The notes under the pieces: model-generated
The model's database searches: none
What the model was told of the DNA's origin: nothing
The model's input: the letters and a program-made list of their open reading frames with translations, nothing else
Source of the DNA: Agrobacterium sp. RAC06
GTDB lineage: Bacteria; Pseudomonadota; Alphaproteobacteria; Rhizobiales; Rhizobiaceae
DNA: 64,000 nucleotides
Direction of reading: 5' to 3'
Assembly: GCF_001713475.1 (NCBI RefSeq)
Contig: NZ_CP016499.1
Coordinates: 4,217,501 to 4,281,500 of the forward strand
Translations under genes and position numbers: made by a program
Part shown: positions 28,041-36,192 of the stretch, one piece after another
How the letters are laid out: each line of letters starts with the position of its first letter
How positions within the stretch are numbered: position 1 is the first letter of the stretch

Positions 28041-28625
28041 TCAGCCCGGGCACTGCTGTAGCTGCTTGGCATAGGTATAGGTGATGTCGGTGAAGCGCTT
28101 GGCACCTCTCAGCGCCTCCGGGCGCTTGTTGTAGGCGCCGCGCAGATAGCCGGTATGGCCGGAGTGATATGCCAGATAGAGCTTGTAGGGGTCGTTCAAG
28201 GGGATGTTGACCTTCGTCGCGCTCTCCCGGTGATACCAGCCGATGAAGCGGATGGCGTCGGCGAAGTCGGTGCGGCGGGCGCCCCAGCGGCCGGTTTCGC
28301 GCTGATAGCGTTCCCAGGTGCCGTCGAGGGCCTGGGAATAGCCATAGGCGGTCGACTGGCGCTTGCCGGGGATGAAGCCGAAGATCATCTTGCGCGGCGG
28401 CTTGGCGTTATGGCGGAAGCTCGATTCCGTATAGATCGTCGCCATCAGGATAGGGACGGGAACGCCATATTCGCGCTCGGCGGCGATCGCTGCGCGGCGC
28501 CAGTTGTTGAACAGCCCGTCGCGCTGCTCGAAAATCGCGCAGGCATTGCGGGTCTGGGATGGCGGCTTGGCACAGGCCGACAGCATCAGCATGACGCCGA
28601 GGGCAGAGTAAAGAGCGGTACGCAT
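28041..28625 (-). CDS. Lytic transglycosylase lipoprotein (SLT fold)
   Basis: The 194-residue precursor has a lipobox LSAC (Cys18) after MRTALYSALGVMLM, so it should be a lipoprotein. The domain from about 40 to 185 is a Slt/lysozyme-like fold. The catalytic glutamate is probably Glu67 in ATIYTESSFRH, followed by GYSQALDGTWERYQ and YHRESA. The form is the short one common in rhizobia, in which the usual AMG motif is replaced. It cleaves peptidoglycan between MurNAc and GlcNAc. It is a single-gene unit. Confidence 0.85.
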   Translation of the reverse strand: MRTALYSALGVMLMLSACAKPPSQTRNACAIFEQRDGLFNNWRRAAIAAEREYGVPVPILMATIYTESSFRHNAKPPRKMIFGFIPGKRQSTAYGYSQALDGTWERYQRETGRWGARRTDFADAIRFIGWYHRESATKVNIPLNDPYKLYLAYHSGHTGYLRGAYNKRPEALRGAKRFTDITYTYAKQLQQCPG

Positions 28626-28706
28626 GACAAAACCTCGCTACAGGCCCGCCATTCTATTCATTAAAATTTAACGAAAGGTTTTCTTAACCGCCCCCGGATC
28701 TTGCAT

Positions 28707-28720
28707 CCCCTGATCAGGGG
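28707..28720. promoter_or_regulatory. Palindrome upstream of the cysteine-rich gene
   Basis: CCCCTGATCAGGGG is a perfect 14-base palindrome 66 bases before the ATG of the cysteine-rich gene. Copper-sensing CsoR-type repressors bind G/C-rich palindromes of the form CCCC-N-GGGG, so a metal-responsive operator is possible. No -35/-10 pair was identified with confidence. Confidence 0.35.
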
Positions 28721-28786
28721 TGGGGAACACTCCGCCTTGCATACTGTTACGCCCTAAGTAGCAATCGCAGACAGGAGGCAAGACCC

Positions 28787-29188
28787 ATGTCCATTCGCGC
28801 CATGATCGAAACCCATCCGCAGATAGAAGGGGGCGCCAATGACGCGCTGATCGCCTGCATTCAGGCCTGCTTTGACTGCGCGCAGACCTGTATTTCCTGT
28901 GCCGATGCCTGCCTTGCCGAAGACATGGTGGACGAGTTGCGCCAGTGTATCCGGCTGAACGAGGACTGCGCTGATATCTGCCTTGCCACCGGGCGCGCGG
29001 CGATACGGCGTACGGGGCGGAATGCCCAGGTGCTGCAGGGGCTCGTCGAGGCCTGCACCCGTGCCTGCGCCGCCTGCGGCGAGGAATGCGGCCGCCATGC
29101 CGAGATGCATGACCATTGCCGCATCTGTGCGGAGGCCTGCCGGGCTTGCGAACAAGCCTGCCGACAAGCGACCACCCGGATACAATGA
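28787..29188 (+). CDS. Cysteine-rich four-helix bundle protein, copper-binding type
   Basis: This 133-residue protein holds 18 cysteines, at 24, 28, 31, 35, 38, 42, 54, 61, 65, 90, 94, 97, 101, 111, 114, 118, 121 and 125. They fall mostly in C-x2-C and C-x3-C spacings along four predicted helices, the DUF326/Csp pattern. Csp proteins store many Cu(I) ions inside the bundle. No signal peptide is present, so it corresponds to the cytosolic Csp3-like class. The start has AGGAGG upstream. No copper ATPase or regulator gene is adjacent. Copper binding is inferred from the family. Confidence 0.88.
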   Translation: MSIRAMIETHPQIEGGANDALIACIQACFDCAQTCISCADACLAEDMVDELRQCIRLNEDCADICLATGRAAIRRTGRNAQVLQGLVEACTRACAACGEECGRHAEMHDHCRICAEACRACEQACRQATTRIQ

Positions 29189-29315
29189 GGCGTTGACGGC
29201 AGTCGTATTTGCACCCAGTCTGCCGGGCGGTCGTTAGGCAGCGAGGAGGAACGGTCGCGTTCTTGCCCGGCGATCGCAGGTGGACATTCGTCCCGGGAGC
29301 GAGGATCTTCAACGC

Positions 29316-30416
29316 ATGCAGCAGGTCGGCATCGGCATCATCGGATGCGGCAATATTTCAGGCGCTTATCTCAAGGCGCTCCAGCATTTTCCCATTCTCA
29401 AGGTCTGCGGTATCGCCGATCTGAACAGTGATCTCGCCGCAAGTCGGGCCGCTGAATTCGGTGTGCCCGCGCGCACGATCGACGAACTGCATGCCGACCC
29501 GGAGGTGCAGATCATCGTCAACCTGACGATCCCCAAGGCGCATGTCGAAGTGGGGCTGCAAGCGCTTGCCGCCGGCAAACATGTCTATTCTGAAAAGCCG
29601 CTCGGCGTGACCTTTGCCGAGGGCAAGCGGCTGGTCGAGGCGGCAAAGTCGCTCAACCTCAGGGTCGGCTCAGCCCCCGATACCTTTCTCGGTGGCGCGC
29701 ATCAGATGGCGCGCGGGCTGATCGATGAGGGCGTGATCGGTCAGCCGATCGGCGGCACGGCCTACTTCATGTGCCCCGGCCACGAGCGATGGCATCCCAA
29801 TCCGGATTTCTACTACGAGGCTGGTGGCGGGCCTATGCTCGACATGGGCCCCTATTATATCACCGATCTCGTCAATCTCTTTGGCCCGGTCGAGAAGGTG
29901 GCGGGCTTTGCCACCAAGGTGCGGAACGAGAGAAAGATCGGCAGCGAGCCGCGCCGGGGCGAGACGATCCCCGTGCATGTGCCGACGCATGTTTCGGGGC
30001 TGATGTCCTTTGCCAATGGCGCGGTGGTGCAGATTTCGATGAGCTTCGACGTCGCGGCGCACTGGCACAAGCCACTCGAGGTCTATGGCACCGAGGGCAC
30101 GCTGATCGTGCCCGATCCCAACCATTTCGGCGGCGACGTCTTTGTCCTGCCGCTGACAGGCGAGGCGCAAGGCAAGCCCGTGACGCTGCCTTACTCCGAA
30201 GGGAATTGGCGCTCGCTCGGCGTTGCCGACATGGCGCATGCCATTCTCTTCAACCGCCCGCACCGGGCGAATGGCGATCTCGCTTTGCATGTGCTCGAAG
30301 TCATGGAAGCCTTCCAGACGGCTTCCGACCGGGGCGAGACGGTCGCCATCACCACCACTGTGGAGCGGCCGGCGCCGCTTGAACAATCGCTCATCGATGG
30401 CCTGATCGGCCGGTGA
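29316..30416 (+). CDS. Gfo/Idh/MocA-family oxidoreductase
   Basis: The 366-residue NAD(P)-dependent sugar or cyclitol dehydrogenase has the Rossmann glycine motif GIGIIGCGNISGAYL at the start and the conserved EKPLGVT at about 97-103. The C-terminal half contains GGPMLDMGPYYITDLVNLFG, which carries the family's substrate-binding His/Asp/Tyr region. The ATG at 29316 is chosen over an upstream GTG. A ThuA-domain gene follows 22 bases later; in Sinorhizobium the thuA-thuB pair oxidises disaccharides such as trehalose to 3-keto derivatives, so this gene could be a thuB-like paralogue. Confidence 0.9.
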   Translation: MQQVGIGIIGCGNISGAYLKALQHFPILKVCGIADLNSDLAASRAAEFGVPARTIDELHADPEVQIIVNLTIPKAHVEVGLQALAAGKHVYSEKPLGVTFAEGKRLVEAAKSLNLRVGSAPDTFLGGAHQMARGLIDEGVIGQPIGGTAYFMCPGHERWHPNPDFYYEAGGGPMLDMGPYYITDLVNLFGPVEKVAGFATKVRNERKIGSEPRRGETIPVHVPTHVSGLMSFANGAVVQISMSFDVAAHWHKPLEVYGTEGTLIVPDPNHFGGDVFVLPLTGEAQGKPVTLPYSEGNWRSLGVADMAHAILFNRPHRANGDLALHVLEVMEAFQTASDRGETVAITTTVERPAPLEQSLIDGLIGR

Positions 30417-30438
30417 AGACAAAAACAGGGAAGTTTAC

Positions 30439-31080
30439 ATGCGTCAGGTTTTGATTTGCTGGGGCGGCTGGGATGGGCACCAGCCCGACCAATGCGCCGC
30501 CATCGTCTCCGGCATGCTGCAGGCGGAGGGGTTTGCCGTTCGCGTCGAGCCGGGCACGGCGGCCTTTGCCGATCCCGCGATCCGCGACTACAGCCTCATC
30601 GTGCCGATGCTGACGATGACCAAAATCGAGAAGCCCGAGATCGAGAACCTCGAACTCGCCATTCGCGGTGGCGTCGGCCTCGGCGGCTTCCATGGCCAGG
30701 CGGGCGACAGCTTTCGCGACTGCGTGCAGTATCAATACATGATCGGCGGCCAGTGGGTCGCCCATCCCGGCAATATCTACGACTACACGGTCAATATCGT
30801 GAAGCCCGAGGACCCGCTCGTCTCCGGCATCGGCGATTTTCCCTATCGCTCCGAGCAGTATTACATGCATGTCGATCCGAACAACGAGGTGCTGGCGACG
30901 ACGACCTTTACCGGCGAGCACGATGCCTGGATCGACGGGCATGTGATGCCGGTGGTGTGGAAGCGCCGCCACGGGCAGGGCAGGGTGTTCTACTCCTCCC
31001 TCGGCCACCAGGCGGCGGAGTTCGAGGTGCCGCAGATGCGGGAGATTGTGCGACGGGGGCTGGTCTGGGCGGCGCGATAG
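30439..31080 (+). CDS. ThuA-domain protein (trehalose utilisation type)
   Basis: This 213-residue protein has a class I glutamine-amidotransferase-like fold of the ThuA family. Landmarks are LICWGGWDGHQPDQ, NLELAIRGGVGLGGFHG, CVQYQYMIGGQWVAHPG and a C-terminal PVVWKRRHGQGRVFYSSLGH. ThuA proteins act with Gfo/Idh-family ThuB in 3-keto-disaccharide metabolism. Here the pair lacks the thuEFGK transporter genes seen in the known operon, so the substrate may differ. AGGGA stands seven bases before the ATG. The upstream Gfo/Idh gene is 22 bases away. Confidence 0.88.
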   Translation: MRQVLICWGGWDGHQPDQCAAIVSGMLQAEGFAVRVEPGTAAFADPAIRDYSLIVPMLTMTKIEKPEIENLELAIRGGVGLGGFHGQAGDSFRDCVQYQYMIGGQWVAHPGNIYDYTVNIVKPEDPLVSGIGDFPYRSEQYYMHVDPNNEVLATTTFTGEHDAWIDGHVMPVVWKRRHGQGRVFYSSLGHQAAEFEVPQMREIVRRGLVWAAR

Positions 31081-31162
31081 CTCAATGTGGGCGGTGCCTA
31101 GCGTTATCTGGCGAGCTTCATCGATTATGTGTCCGTGTTGATAAAGGTTGGCAGGACGTTCA

Positions 31163-32491
31163 ATGCCTTCGCTGAAATCCGAATTGAAAACTGTTACAGA
31201 GGTGTACTCGGGAGCACTCACTGAGGTCGGTAATTGGTGTTGCGGCTACGTAAAAGTCGAATTTCTTTGGCCAGATCAAGTTTACATCCAGAGCTTTGAA
31301 GGCCGAGACTTTTTCCTTGTACCGCCGTGCACCGGGCCAGATGGCGATGTGATGTACGCTGCGGTTGCTCTAAAACTCGCAGAAGCTGAGGAACATTCAG
31401 TCGGCGCTAAGGCAATCAACGAGTTACTCAGCGCAATGACTTGGTCCAAGGACAAAAGCGCTGTTGTGGTCGCTTGGGGTGGCGGAAGACGCCTGCATCC
31501 GTGCCTCGGCAAAGAGAGCGCAGATGTGACCGATCGGGCTTACTTTCCAGACCTGCCGGAGAACCTATCCGAGAAGGCCAAGTTGGCATTGGCGTTGTAT
31601 CGGGAGGGGAAGAGCATGGACCATGTAGTCTATGCTTGCCTCAGTTTTCTGAAAATTCTGAATGTTCAGTTCTCTAACCCCCATGCACAAATGGCATGGA
31701 TTAACAATTCTGTCGCTAGCATATGTGGTCACGAAGCGAGGAGGCGGCTTGAGGAGCTGACGCAAACAGAGTCGGATGTTGGTCAGTATCTATTCGTTTC
31801 GTCTCGTTGTGCCATCGCACACGCTTTCGCCTCGCCACTGGTCAATCCGGATGACCCTTCAGACGAGAGACGACTTCGCCAGGACTATCCGCTGATAAAG
31901 GAGCTTGCCGTTGTTGTGGTCGAGCAAGTGTTCGGAGTTAGGTCTCCTTCCACGGTGTACGCAGAGCATTTGTACGAACTGGCGGGTTTTAAGGAGTGGT
32001 TCCCGTCTGATGTCAGAGAGAATGCGACGCTACTGGCGCAAAGTTGCGGCTCGATCAGATTCCCGCGGCTACGTTTCGAGCTGGTCGGGCGTGACGGCTA
32101 TGCGCCGTTGGATGAATTGGAAGCAACTTTCCTCGAAGCGGCCGATGGGTGCGCACTCATCGAGTGTCGGTCGGTTAGATATCCGGTTAGTATCAAGCTG
32201 TATTTAAATTTTGCAGAAGAGCGACTGCAGTTGGACCTGTTGAACGGGGTTTGGTGTGGAGACGACGGTACCGCCGACGCAGCCCAAGCAGTTTCGGATA
32301 TGCTCCGCTTCCGTTGGGACTATTACCGGCAGTACATTTTCCAAGTGCGATCTGTGCCTGACGATATTGTGCTGGGGCGAGCTTCAGCGTTCATCCCCGA
32401 AAATCACTGGCTTGACCCAAACGAATTGAATGAAGTCCGCCGGTTTGAGGATCTAGCGCAAATGAGACGTGCGGCCAAAAACGACCTCTGA
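31163..32491 (+). CDS. Protein of unknown function, compositionally unlike its neighbours
   Basis: This 442-residue reading frame has a lower GC content and freer use of codons such as TTA, GTA, ATA and AGA than its neighbours. It appears complete, with AGGA upstream of the ATG at 31163. I find no signal peptide or transmembrane helix. The middle (SSRCAIAHAFASP, PDDPSDERRLRQDYPLIKELAVVV) is helical with conserved-looking Arg and His and faintly resembles proteins annotated MauJ-like; I would not transfer that name. A C-terminal part rich in aromatic residues follows. It lies between a ThuA gene and tRNA-Met, a common landing place for acquired DNA. No partner gene or integrase is seen. Confidence 0.75.
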   Translation: MPSLKSELKTVTEVYSGALTEVGNWCCGYVKVEFLWPDQVYIQSFEGRDFFLVPPCTGPDGDVMYAAVALKLAEAEEHSVGAKAINELLSAMTWSKDKSAVVVAWGGGRRLHPCLGKESADVTDRAYFPDLPENLSEKAKLALALYREGKSMDHVVYACLSFLKILNVQFSNPHAQMAWINNSVASICGHEARRRLEELTQTESDVGQYLFVSSRCAIAHAFASPLVNPDDPSDERRLRQDYPLIKELAVVVVEQVFGVRSPSTVYAEHLYELAGFKEWFPSDVRENATLLAQSCGSIRFPRLRFELVGRDGYAPLDELEATFLEAADGCALIECRSVRYPVSIKLYLNFAEERLQLDLLNGVWCGDDGTADAAQAVSDMLRFRWDYYRQYIFQVRSVPDDIVLGRASAFIPENHWLDPNELNEVRRFEDLAQMRRAAKNDL

Positions 32492-32524
32492 CGTCTACAC
32501 CACAGCATGTGCATTTGAAATTTT

Positions 32525-32601
32525 TGGTAGCGGGGGGCGGACTTGAACCGCCGACCTTGGGGTTATGAATCCCACGCTCTAACCACCTGAGCTACCCCGC
32601 C
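32525..32601 (-). tRNA. tRNA-Met(CAU), elongator type
   Basis: The 77-base gene on the minus strand folds as a standard cloverleaf: acceptor GGCGGGG with CCCCGCT, D stem GCTC/GAGC, anticodon loop TTCATAA, T stem GGCGG/CCGCC with TTCAAGT, and an encoded CCA end. A pairing G1-U72 rather than a C1-A72 mismatch argues against the initiator, and the acceptor resembles elongator tRNA-Met of alphaproteobacteria. An Ile(CAU) identity, read by TilS, is not excluded but less likely. The anticodon stem has an A31-C39 mismatch. Confidence 0.93.
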
Positions 32602-32760
32602 ACACATCGAACATTCGGGCCTAGAAGCCGTCGCCGTCCGAAGCGATGGGCGGCTTATAAGGCGAGGGTCCGATCAAAGTCAAGCGCGGTCTGGGCAAAA
32701 ACAGCGTGGCTTTCCACCGGCTTGACGCGAGACCTTGCACGCGGCCCGAAAGCCTTGGCC

Positions 32761-33957
32761 TCAGGCCGCCACGGGGCTGGCGAGAAGCGCCTTCAGCGCG
32801 CTTTCGGCTGTGCCCGAGCGTTCCGACCGCTCGATGAAGCCGCCGCCATAGACGCGGGCGTCGGCACCGGTTGCCGAATAGAGCACGCAGGCCTGGCCGG
32901 GGGCCACACCGGCTTCGCCGATTTCGAGATCGACATAGACGCCGCGCTCGTCGGCATGCAGTACCGCCGGCGTCGGCGGGCGGGTGGAGCGGACCTTGGC
33001 GAAGCAGGGCATGCCGTCTGCGGCATCTTCGGCGAGCGTGCGGTCGCCGAGCCAGTTGATGTCGCGCAGATAGACGCGGTGGGTTTCCAGCGCTTCCTTC
33101 GGGCCGACGATGACGCGGCGCGAGCGGGCATCGAGATAGATGACGTAGAGCGGCTCGCCGGTGGCGACGCCCAAGCCCTTCCGCTGGCCGATCGTGTAAT
33201 GCAGGATGCCTTCGTGATTGCCGAGCACCCGGCCATCGAGATGCACGATGTCGCCGGCCAGAGCCGCATTCGGCTTCAGCTTGTTGATGACGTCGGCATA
33301 TTTGCCCTGGGGCACGAAACAGATGTCCTGGCTGTCGGCCTTCTGGGCGACGACGAGGCCCATCTCTTCGGCGAGCACGCGGACTTCCGCCTTCGACATG
33401 GCACCAAGCGGGAAGCGCAGATAGTCGATCTGCTCCTGCGTGGTGGCAAAGAGGAAATAGCTCTGGTCGCGCTCGCTATCGATCGGCCGGAAGAGGGCGC
33501 GGTGGCCGGGATCATTGGCGAGCGGCACCGACTTCGAGCGGATGTAATGGCCGGTCGCCAGCGCGTCGGCGCCGAGTTCCCGTGCGGTCGTCAGCAGGTC
33601 GGCGAACTTGACCGTCTGGTTGCAGGCCACGCAGGGGATCGGCGTTTCGCCGGCGACATAGCTTTCCATGAACGGGTTGATCACGGTGTCGCGAAAACGC
33701 TGTTCGTAATCGAGCACGTAATGGGGAATGCCGAGCGTTTCGCAGACGCGGCGGGCATCGTCGATGTCCTGGCCGGCGCAGCAGGAGCCGGCGCGGTGGA
33801 CGGCGGCGCCATGGTCGTAAAGCTGCAGCGTGATGCCGAGGACGTCATAGCCCTCGCGCTTCAGGATGCCGGCGACGACGGATGAGTCCACGCCGCCCGA
33901 CATGGCGACGACGACGCGCGTATCTTCCGGTCTCTTGTCAAAATCCAGCGTGTTCAC
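32761..33957 (-). CDS. mnmA: tRNA 2-thiouridylase MnmA
   Basis: MnmA inserts sulfur at U34 of tRNAs for Lys, Glu and Gln. The 398-residue product has the PP-loop SGGVDSS at about 20-26, the catalytic cysteine in [13 protein letters not shown], the second Cys in SQDICFVP, and the C-terminal domain with GQRKGLGV and [15 protein letters not shown]. No ATG fits the N-terminus; translation seems to start at GTG 33957, with a weak GAGA site. It lies 160 bases beyond tRNA-Met, transcribed in the same direction. Confidence 0.96.
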   Translation of the reverse strand: MNTLDFDKRPEDTRVVVAMSGGVDSSVVAGILKREGYDVLGITLQLYDHGAAVHRAGSCCAGQDIDDARRVCETLGIPHYVLDYEQRFRDTVINPFMESYVAGETPIPCVACNQTVKFADLLTTARELGADALATGHYIRSKSVPLANDPGHRALFRPIDSERDQSYFLFATTQEQIDYLRFPLGAMSKAEVRVLAEEMGLVVAQKADSQDICFVPQGKYADVINKLKPNAALAGDIVHLDGRVLGNHEGILHYTIGQRKGLGVATGEPLYVIYLDARSRRVIVGPKEALETHRVYLRDINWLGDRTLAEDAADGMPCFAKVRSTRPPTPAVLHADERGVYVDLEIGEAGVAPGQACVLYSATGADARVYGGGFIERSERSGTAESALKALLASPVAA

Positions 33958-34137
33958 GGGCTTCGTCTCTGTGCTTCATGTGACCGTTCAGCCCGCAATA
34001 TGCGGGGATCTGGCTTCAGGCTTTGCGGGCGTTTTCGCGCGCTGCCAGTGCCGGGCCTTATGTTGACGGATATAGAAAGGATTGCATCTTCGTGCAAGAG
34101 CAGCGATTCGCGGGGATTGCCCGTGAGAGGAGATCCC

Positions 34138-35121
34138 ATGCCCGTCCAGATGACCGTCACGCCCGAGAGCTTCCCGATATCCGGCAGCTTCACGATTTCG
34201 CGCGGGTCGAAGACCGAGGCGAAGGTGGTCACGGTGCGGCTGACGGATGGCGCGCATGTTGGACAGGGCGAATGCGTGCCCTATGCGCGTTATGGCGAGA
34301 CGGTGGAGAGCGTTGTCGAGTTGCTCACGGCGCTGGTGCCGGAGGTACGCCAAGGGCTCGACCGGGCCGGGCTGCAAAGCCGGCTGAAGCCGGGGGCGGC
34401 GCGCAATGCGCTGGACTGCGCGTTTTGGGATCTGGAGGCCAAGCGGGCGGGGCTCTCGGTCTGGCAACTTCTCAAGTTACAAGAGCCAAAGCCGCTATCG
34501 GTCACCTACACGCTGTCGCTCGGTAGCCCAGAGAGCATGCAGGCGGCGGCGGAGAAGGAGGCGGCGCGACCGCTGCTGAAGGTCAAGCTCGGCGGCGCTG
34601 ATGATATCGAGCGCATCCGGGCCGTCAGGGCGGGCGCGCCGACGTCTGCGATCATCGTCGATGCCAATGAGGGCTGGAGCCTCGACCAGTACAAGGCGCT
34701 GGCGCCTGTGTTTCTCGATCTTGGGGTGAAGCTCGTCGAGCAGCCGTTTCCGGCTGGAGGCGATGATGCGCTTCTCGGGCTCGACCGCGTGCTGCCGGTC
34801 TGTGCCGACGAGAGCTGCCACGACACGGCATCGCTCGCCTCGCTGAAGGGCAAGTATGATGCGGTCAACATCAAGCTCGACAAGACCGGCGGGCTGACGG
34901 AAGCGCTTCTGATGCGCGATGCGGCGGTGGAAGCCGGTTTCGAGATCATGGTCGGCTGTATGGTCGGCACATCGCTTGCCATGGCGCCTGCCTTTCTGAT
35001 CGGCCAGGGGGCTGCCTTTGTCGATCTCGACGGGCCGCTGCTTCTGGCGCGCGATCGCGAGCCTTCGATCGCCTATGACGGCGCGGTGATGCCGCTGCCG
35101 CCGCGTGAATTGTGGGGCTAA
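34138..35121 (+). CDS. dgcA: Enolase-superfamily epimerase (dipeptide / N-acyl amino acid type)
   Basis: This 327-residue muconate-lactonising-enzyme-family protein has the paired catalytic lysines KVK at 148-150 and NIKLDK at about 244-248. Metal ligands are Asp175 (VDANEGW), Glu201 (VEQPF) and Asp223 (CADES). It is closest in pattern to L-Ala-D/L-Glu epimerases, which rhizobial annotations often call DgcA (N-acetyl-D-Glu racemase), hence the provisional symbol. The usual dgcN partner is not adjacent. The ATG at 34138 has GAGAGGAG upstream. It would racemise an acyl amino acid or dipeptide from peptidoglycan recycling or D-amino acid use. Confidence 0.85.
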   Translation: MPVQMTVTPESFPISGSFTISRGSKTEAKVVTVRLTDGAHVGQGECVPYARYGETVESVVELLTALVPEVRQGLDRAGLQSRLKPGAARNALDCAFWDLEAKRAGLSVWQLLKLQEPKPLSVTYTLSLGSPESMQAAAEKEAARPLLKVKLGGADDIERIRAVRAGAPTSAIIVDANEGWSLDQYKALAPVFLDLGVKLVEQPFPAGGDDALLGLDRVLPVCADESCHDTASLASLKGKYDAVNIKLDKTGGLTEALLMRDAAVEAGFEIMVGCMVGTSLAMAPAFLIGQGAAFVDLDGPLLLARDREPSIAYDGAVMPLPPRELWG

Positions 35122-35139
35122 AGAAAGTCCCCTCCCAAA

Positions 35140-35160
35140 CCCTCCCCACAAGGGGGAGGG
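35140..35160. repeat. Palindromic intergenic repeat, first element
   Basis: CCCTCCCC and GGGGAGGG (35140-35147, 35153-35160) form a hairpin in the gap between the convergent dgcA-like and spermidine-synthase-like genes. Such C/G-run palindromes recur between genes throughout rhizobial chromosomes. With the next element it makes up most of 35122-35316, which contains no gene. Confidence 0.7.
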
Positions 35161-35244
35161 CTTAACCCAGCCCTGCCGTCTGCGCCTCTGATTAACCGCT
35201 TTGCGATCGGCTGAAGGTTCTTTGCGCTCAAGCTGGCGGAAGGG

Positions 35245-35303
35245 CATCCGGGGGTCCTCTCCCCCCATGTGGGGGAGCTGGCCGGCAGGCCAGAGGGGGT
35301 GTG
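35245..35303. repeat. Palindromic intergenic repeat, second element
   Basis: Two adjacent stems are visible: CTCCCCC/GGGGGAG (35259-35277) and CTGGCC/GGCCAG (35278-35293), flanked by G runs that could pair with the upstream C runs into a three-way structure. The minus strand reads ACCCCCTCTGGCCTGCC, the familiar start of a repeat family found in Agrobacterium and Rhizobium intergenic DNA. A role in bidirectional termination is possible. Confidence 0.7.
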
Positions 35304-35316
35304 TTGGCGTGTCGGC

Positions 35317-36006
35317 TCAGCTCTTCGGAGCCAACGGCCCGTTCTTCGCCATCCAAATCACATGCTTCTTGCCGCGACCGGTTCTCCCCGCGCGGACGGG
35401 AATCTCCTCCACGCCATAGCCGCAATCCTTCAAGCGGCGCGTGAAGTGCTGATCTGGCCCCTGCGACCAGACGCCGAGCACACCGCCTCGGGTGAGGGCC
35501 GACTTGGATTTGCGTAAGCCATCATGGGAATAGAGGCCGTCGTTCGCCTCGCGTGTGAGGCCATCTGGGCCATTGTCGACGTCGAGCAGGATCGCATCGA
35601 ACTGACCCTTGGATTTGGCAATCAGGGCGCCGACGTCACCGACGTGAATTGCCACGCGCGGGTCGTCGAGGCTGCCGGCATAGATCTCGGCCATCGGGCC
35701 GCGCGCCCAGTCGACGACGGCGGGCACGAGTTCGGCGACGGTGACCTTTGCATCCTGAGGAAGCACGCCAAGCGCGGCGCGAAGCGTGAAGCCCATGCCG
35801 AGGCCGCCGATCAGGATATGTGGGCGCTTGTGGGTCGCGATCCGCTCGAAGGCGAGGGTGGCGAGCGCTTCCTCGGAGCCGCTAAGGCGGCTGTTCATCA
35901 GCTCGTTGGTGCCGAGCATGATGGAGAATTCCGTGCCGCGGCTCTTCAAGCGCAATTCGCCGCCGCCGGGTATCTTGGCCGTGTCGAGCTGAATCCAGGG
36001 GAGCAT
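35317..36006 (-). CDS. Spermidine-synthase-like methyltransferase-fold protein
   Basis: The 229-residue protein has a class I Rossmann fold with HILIGGLGMGFTLRAAL as the nucleotide loop, VAELVPAVVDWARG as the acidic strand-2 end and FDAILLDVDNGPDGL in place of the spermidine synthase D-x-x-D region. Proteins of this type are annotated spermidine synthase-like but lack several aminopropyltransferase residues, so a methyltransferase role is possible. The frame extends far upstream, but the ATG at 36006 (MLPWIQLDTAK) with AGGA eight bases away is the clear start. Two palindromic repeats lie downstream. Confidence 0.85.
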   Translation of the reverse strand: MLPWIQLDTAKIPGGGELRLKSRGTEFSIMLGTNELMNSRLSGSEEALATLAFERIATHKRPHILIGGLGMGFTLRAALGVLPQDAKVTVAELVPAVVDWARGPMAEIYAGSLDDPRVAIHVGDVGALIAKSKGQFDAILLDVDNGPDGLTREANDGLYSHDGLRKSKSALTRGGVLGVWSQGPDQHFTRRLKDCGYGVEEIPVRAGRTGRGKKHVIWMAKNGPLAPKS

Positions 36007-36192
36007 GGGGCAATTCCTGCGCGTTGGGGTCTCGGCTGCCCGTATCACGACGGGACGGCCGGCTTCAACTGTGGCCGCCAATCGCCGTCCGTACCAAAGG
36101 TGTTTGATTGGCCCTTGCGGTTTGCGTCCGCCAGAGCGCATCTTGCGCCTCGAACACATCGTGTCGACACGTCCTGCAGTTGGAGAATGCCC

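Noticed and set aside
31081..32601. Genomic island with attachment site at tRNA-Met
   Set aside because: I looked for a copy of the tRNA 3' end (TAGCGGGGGGCGGACTTG) on the far side of the atypical gene and saw none, and there is no integrase. Only the composition hints at transfer.
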